Part shown: positions 16,438 through 19,222 of the stretch, one piece after another | Layout of the letters: the number at the start of each line of letters is the position of its first letter | Numbering within the stretch: position 1 is the first letter of the stretch | Source: Gammaproteobacteria bacterium | Lineage (GTDB): Bacteria > Pseudomonadota > Gammaproteobacteria > Nitrosococcales > Methylophagaceae | Assembly: GCA_003645385.1 (NCBI GenBank) | Contig: QNEY01000006.1 | Span: forward strand, 1-19,222 | DNA: 19,222 nt | Direction of reading: 5' to 3' | Notes under the pieces: generated by a model | The model's database searches: none | Seen by the model: the letters and a program-made list of their open reading frames with translations, nothing else | Told to the model about the DNA's origin: nothing | Program-made: the position numbers and the translations under genes

Positions 16438-17738
16438 GATGCTTGCTCCATAGGCTGTAGCTGATGCATTAATGGATAACTGTCTATAATACCTGGAGAT
16501 CTTAATACGGGAAATTGCCGTTGCACCCACCGTAATATTTCAATTGCTGGGCTATTAAAGAGTAATTTAGCTGTAGGATATTTCCACAATAAACGATCGA
16601 CCCCATCATTAGGCTCGTATGTCACATCACCTATGCCATCGCCATTCATATCCCAACCTAGGTAATCACTCCAATAATTCCCTTGTTGTTTGAGCGACCA
16701 ATCTTGCGTTCGATTTGCTACATATTTAACTTGTTTGGTATTACTGATAAATGCATTACCGGTAAATGTATTGTCTTCTGAGCCCGCAGTAAGGTGAATA
16801 CCTATATCACTGTCAGCTAAAATATTATTATGAATTTTATTAAACAGAGAGTTGTAGATAAACAAGGCTTTCCCTTCAGGCTGATAGCGTTGCTGTGAAT
16901 GTTGCATTTGTGTATTTCGCATATTCTGCACGCCAATCACCTTATTATTTTCGATTGTAGATTTGGTGATAAAGTTCATTAACATGCCGTAATTCACATC
17001 ATTCTCGGATAGATTATCGGTCACAGTAAGAAACTTGGACTGCATCAGGGCATAACCTGTACGTGTATTTTTGGTATGGTTCTTAGTCACTATATTAGTA
17101 TAGGAATACATATAATGAATGCCGTAACGTAAATCATGTAAATAATTACCATTTAGCTCATTATCATTACTGGTATCCATATATATCCCATCTCGGGTAT
17201 GCCAGACTTCATTATTCTTAACTAAAGCACCACTGACATTGTAGAGATGAATGCCATTGCCTCTATCCGGTGAGCGCACTGCCTCATTACCTTCAATTGT
17301 ATTATTAGTGATTTGAATATTTGGTGTAGCATCAACCCATATACCACTACTGTTACCAACAAATTGATTGTTTTGGATCTGTACATGTTCAGCTTGAGTG
17401 TTAACAAAAATACCAGCATCTAGTGTCGTTAGGTTATGTCCCCAGTTTTGGATTTCTAGGTTTTGAATAACTACATTCTTGGCTTTGATTTCTAACGTAT
17501 GACCTTGAGCCTGACCATCTAGTATTGCACCTTCTTGTCCACTGAGTTTCAGGGGTTTATTAATAGTAAAATTACCAAGATAAACGCCAGCAGAAAGGAT
17601 TACATGATCACCAGCTTGGGCAATATCTAGTTGGTGTTGCAGGTCTTGTTCCGGGCTAACTGAAACAACAGACGCAGCTACACTATGAACAAGGCTAATG
17701 CCAAATAAAAAAAGTGCAAAGCTGAGATTTGTTCTCAT
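16434..17738 (-). CDS. nosD: NosD, periplasmic copper-site assembly protein (right-handed beta-helix)
   Basis: Secreted 434-residue protein that joins NosF and NosY in CuZ maturation of NosZ. The signal peptide is MRTNLSFALFLFGISLVHSVAA with a cut near residue 22. The body is a right-handed parallel beta-helix of repeated short turns with the pattern N-x-I-x-x-N-x-x-x-N, such as VQIQNNQF, IQITNNTIEGNEA, LVKNNEVWHTRDG and NIVTKNHTKNTRTG (CASH/NosD repeats). The C-terminal cap has GNYWSDYLGWDMNGDGIGD and a hydrophobic LLWKYPTAKLLFNSPAIEIL segment, as in known NosD. Start ATG 17738 has GGAA six bases upstream. The region before it holds a strong terminator, so its transcript must read through or begin inside nosZ. 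Confidence 0.95.
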   Translation of the reverse strand: MRTNLSFALFLFGISLVHSVAASVVSVSPEQDLQHQLDIAQAGDHVILSAGVYLGNFTINKPLKLSGQEGAILDGQAQGHTLEIKAKNVVIQNLEIQNWGHNLTTLDAGIFVNTQAEHVQIQNNQFVGNSSGIWVDATPNIQITNNTIEGNEAVRSPDRGNGIHLYNVSGALVKNNEVWHTRDGIYMDTSNDNELNGNYLHDLRYGIHYMYSYTNIVTKNHTKNTRTGYALMQSKFLTVTDNLSENDVNYGMLMNFITKSTIENNKVIGVQNMRNTQMQHSQQRYQPEGKALFIYNSLFNKIHNNILADSDIGIHLTAGSEDNTFTGNAFISNTKQVKYVANRTQDWSLKQQGNYWSDYLGWDMNGDGIGDVTYEPNDGVDRLLWKYPTAKLLFNSPAIEILRWVQRQFPVLRSPGIIDSYPLMHQLQPMEQAS

Positions 17739-17750
17739 AAAATGTTCCGT

Positions 17751-17784
17751 AAAAAACCCGACTTTGTAAATACAAAGTCGGGTT
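17751..17784 (-). terminator. Strong rho-independent terminator between nosZ and nosD
   Basis: AACCCGACTTTGTA (17755-17768) and TACAAAGTCGGGTT (17771-17784) are perfect 14-bp complements. Read on the - strand, the hairpin is followed by a run of six T (17756-17751, partly the stem's last two). It stands after the nosZ stop and ends 12 bases before the nosD ATG, so it would stop or reduce transcription from nosZ into nosDFYL. Confidence 0.88.
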
Positions 17785-17799
17785 GATACCCGTTATCAA
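17783..17799 (-). promoter_or_regulatory. Inverted repeat and alternative stem upstream of the nosZ-nosD terminator
   Basis: TTGATA (17783-17788) and TATCAA (17794-17799) are perfect inverted arms with a CCCGT spacer. A second stem, CGGGT (17779-17783) with ACCCG (17788-17792), is also possible. In the - strand RNA, CGGGU from this site could pair with ACCCG in the terminator's 5' arm, excluding the terminator. This is an attenuator-like layout; activity is not shown. Confidence 0.35.
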
Positions 17800-17828
17800 A
17801 CTATAGTGTTATTGAAATAGCACTAGAA

Positions 17829-19222
17829 TTAAACTGACACCAACATACGACCACGCATTTCCATATGTAAAGCATGGCAGAACCAGTTACAGTAGAACCA
17901 CTGAACACCCGGTTTATCTGCAATGAAGGTGATAGAAGCTGTTTGTTGAGGACCAATTTCCATTTGAACACCATGATTCACCATGCAGAAACCATGAGTT
18001 ACATCTTCAATCATATCCAAGTTTGTAACAATAACTGTTACTTCATCGCCTAGTTTGACATTGAATGTGTCCATGCCATAAGCAGGAGCAACAGAAGTCA
18101 TATAAACACGCACTTTGTTACCATCTCGAATCACTTTATTATCAGTTTCAAGTGTGATGCCATCTTTCTTCGCCATCGCACGTGTTGTGGCAAAATAGGG
18201 GTCATCACGTGTCCATAATTTTGCTGGTTTCACTTTACTACGGTGAACCATCATACAATCATGTGGTTCCGCAAAAGCTGGCCCATCATGAAGCAAGACC
18301 ATTTCATCACCTGAAATATCAATTAACTGATCATTTTCTGCATGTAGTGGACCTACTGGTAAGAAACGATCTTTCGAAAACTTACACAGTGAAATTAAAT
18401 ATTTACCATCAGCATCACTAGTTTCACCCATAGTAGTATGGTTATGACCTGGTTGGTAATGTACATCTAGTTTTTGCTCAATATAAGAGCCTTTTTCACC
18501 GTTACCATTATAGAATTCAATGGCTTTTTCTATATTCCACTTACAGATCTGACTATCAATAAATAATGTTGTATATGCATTACCACGACCGTCAAATGCC
18601 GTATGTAAAGGACCGAGACCTAATTCAACTTCAGCAACAATGGTGTCACGTGGTTCAATCTTACCGTCAAATAAGTCATCAAACTTTGCAATTTCCAGCA
18701 TAGATACAGTTGGAGATAATTTACCGTTGACCACACAATATTTACCACTTGGTGCAGTGTTAATACCATGAGGGCTTTTAGGCACAGGAACATAAGCTGT
18801 TAATTTAGACCCTTTACGACCATTAACAACAGGAACATCAGAACCAGCTAGTTTTTGGAAGTCTCCTGCAGCAACAGCTGCTTCAATACGTTCAATATTA
18901 AAGATAACTAAGTGATCACGCTCGTTACGCATCGTACCTGCTAAATCAAGGCCTTCACCAGGTGAATTGTAGCAAGTAGAAAATGCATATTTACCCGTGT
19001 AATCAGCATCAGTATTATCTAAGTTACCATCAACAATAACCTGCCATTTCACTTCCATGCTTTCAGCATCAATACCTGAGAATAAAGTGTAATAAGCTTC
19101 AGTATCAGCCATGTTGCTACCATCATTTGGATGCGGAATAACAAACTCAGCATTAGCAAATAGGTATTTTGTATACGGTACTTTTTGAACACGGAGACCA
19201 TGGATTGCCTGAACATTAGGCA
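17829..19222 (-). CDS. nosZ: Nitrous oxide reductase NosZ, C-terminal part (5' end cut off by window)
   Basis: Periplasmic enzyme that reduces N2O to N2 at the end of denitrification. The frame is open to the window edge (the ATG at 19112 is internal), so 464 residues are seen and the start, signal peptide and some CuZ ligands lie outside. In view are HGLRVQKVPYTKYLF and IPHPNDG, MADTEAYYTLFS, PHGINTAPSGKY, GPLHTAFDGRGNAYTT, HNHTTMGET and EPHDCMMVH (CuZ propeller histidine regions). The C-terminal cupredoxin CuA site is CNWFCHALHMEM, with Cys codons 17889-17891 and 17877-17879. The sequence and the Z-D-F-Y-L order suggest clade I, but the Tat signal that would confirm this is not visible. nosR is not in view. 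Confidence 0.96.
   Translation of the reverse strand, partial: PNVQAIHGLRVQKVPYTKYLFANAEFVIPHPNDGSNMADTEAYYTLFSGIDAESMEVKWQVIVDGNLDNTDADYTGKYAFSTCYNSPGEGLDLAGTMRNERDHLVIFNIERIEAAVAAGDFQKLAGSDVPVVNGRKGSKLTAYVPVPKSPHGINTAPSGKYCVVNGKLSPTVSMLEIAKFDDLFDGKIEPRDTIVAEVELGLGPLHTAFDGRGNAYTTLFIDSQICKWNIEKAIEFYNGNGEKGSYIEQKLDVHYQPGHNHTTMGETSDADGKYLISLCKFSKDRFLPVGPLHAENDQLIDISGDEMVLLHDGPAFAEPHDCMMVHRSKVKPAKLWTRDDPYFATTRAMAKKDGITLETDNKVIRDGNKVRVYMTSVAPAYGMDTFNVKLGDEVTVIVTNLDMIEDVTHGFCMVNHGVQMEIGPQQTASITFIADKPGVQWFYCNWFCHALHMEMRGRMLVSV

Noticed and set aside
16438..16530. Extended N-terminus of NosF from an ATG at 16530
   Set aside because: The extra 31 residues lie in another frame of the nosD coding region and match nothing in the NosF family; GTG 16437 has GGAG upstream.
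17783..17799. FNR/DNR box (TTGAT-N4-ATCAA) upstream of nosD
   Set aside because: The half-sites TTGAT and ATCAA are present but separated by seven bases, not four, and the site overlaps the terminator region where a promoter is unlikely.
18000..19112. nosZ start at the ATG at 19112
   Set aside because: The frame continues upstream to the window edge with typical NosZ sequence (HGLRVQKVPYTKY, PHPNDG), so this ATG is an internal Met.
1..19222. CRISPR array, insertion sequence, phage or toxin-antitoxin system
   Set aside because: No spaced direct repeats, transposase, integrase or small paired toxin/antitoxin frames were found; gene order and base composition look uniform by eye.

Overview
The window reads as chromosomal DNA of an A+T-rich gammaproteobacterium capable of respiring nitrous oxide. 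This rests on gammaproteobacterial-type NosZ/NosDFYL, an SrmB-like helicase, and GlgA and Zwf of proteobacterial type. The species cannot be named from the window. Genes are closely packed and no gene-free stretch exceeds 100 bases. I see no tRNA, rRNA, insertion sequence, phage gene or CRISPR array.

Left part, + strand (1-7178): the 3' part of a type II P-type cation ATPase, then a four-gene unit of a TetR-family regulator, an MMPL/RND-type inner-membrane exporter, a LolA-like periplasmic protein and an outer-membrane barrel-like protein. The last three would span inner membrane, periplasm and outer membrane, as expected for an envelope lipid or hydrophobic-compound transport system. A 12-bp-arm dyad lies just before the regulator. 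A hairpin abuts the GTG start of the barrel gene, and a near-perfect bidirectional terminator closes the unit.

Centre (7254-10257): glucose-6-phosphate dehydrogenase (zwf, - strand) and glycogen synthase (glgA, + strand) are divergent over a 79-bp gap. The gap holds a TATAAT box and the palindrome AATTGTACAATT. The pair links glucose oxidation and glucose storage.

Right-centre, - strand (14102 down to 10271): a five-gene run of a YqaA/DedA-type membrane protein, a secreted SMP-30/NHL beta-propeller, an SrmB-like DEAD-box helicase, a single-domain PqiA-like membrane protein and an unusual fusion. The fusion joins a secreted CC-x-x-HD (phospholipase A2-like) domain to a DUF1304 membrane domain. 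The last three genes abut or overlap. Several members point to envelope lipids, but that theme is inference.

Right, - strand (19222 down to 14194): nosZ (3' part), nosD, nosF, nosY, nosL, the nitrous oxide reductase and its copper-site maturation genes, with short overlaps from nosD onward. A 14-bp-stem terminator lies between nosZ and nosD and ends about 13 bases before the nosD start. An upstream segment could pair with the terminator's 5' arm, so expression of nosDFYL must depend on readthrough or on a promoter inside nosZ. nosR is not in view and nosX does not follow nosL.

The best candidates for something undescribed are the CC-x-x-HD/DUF1304 fusion with its overlapping PqiA-like neighbour, the four-gene TetR-MMPL-LolA-barrel unit, and the possible attenuator between nosZ and nosD.
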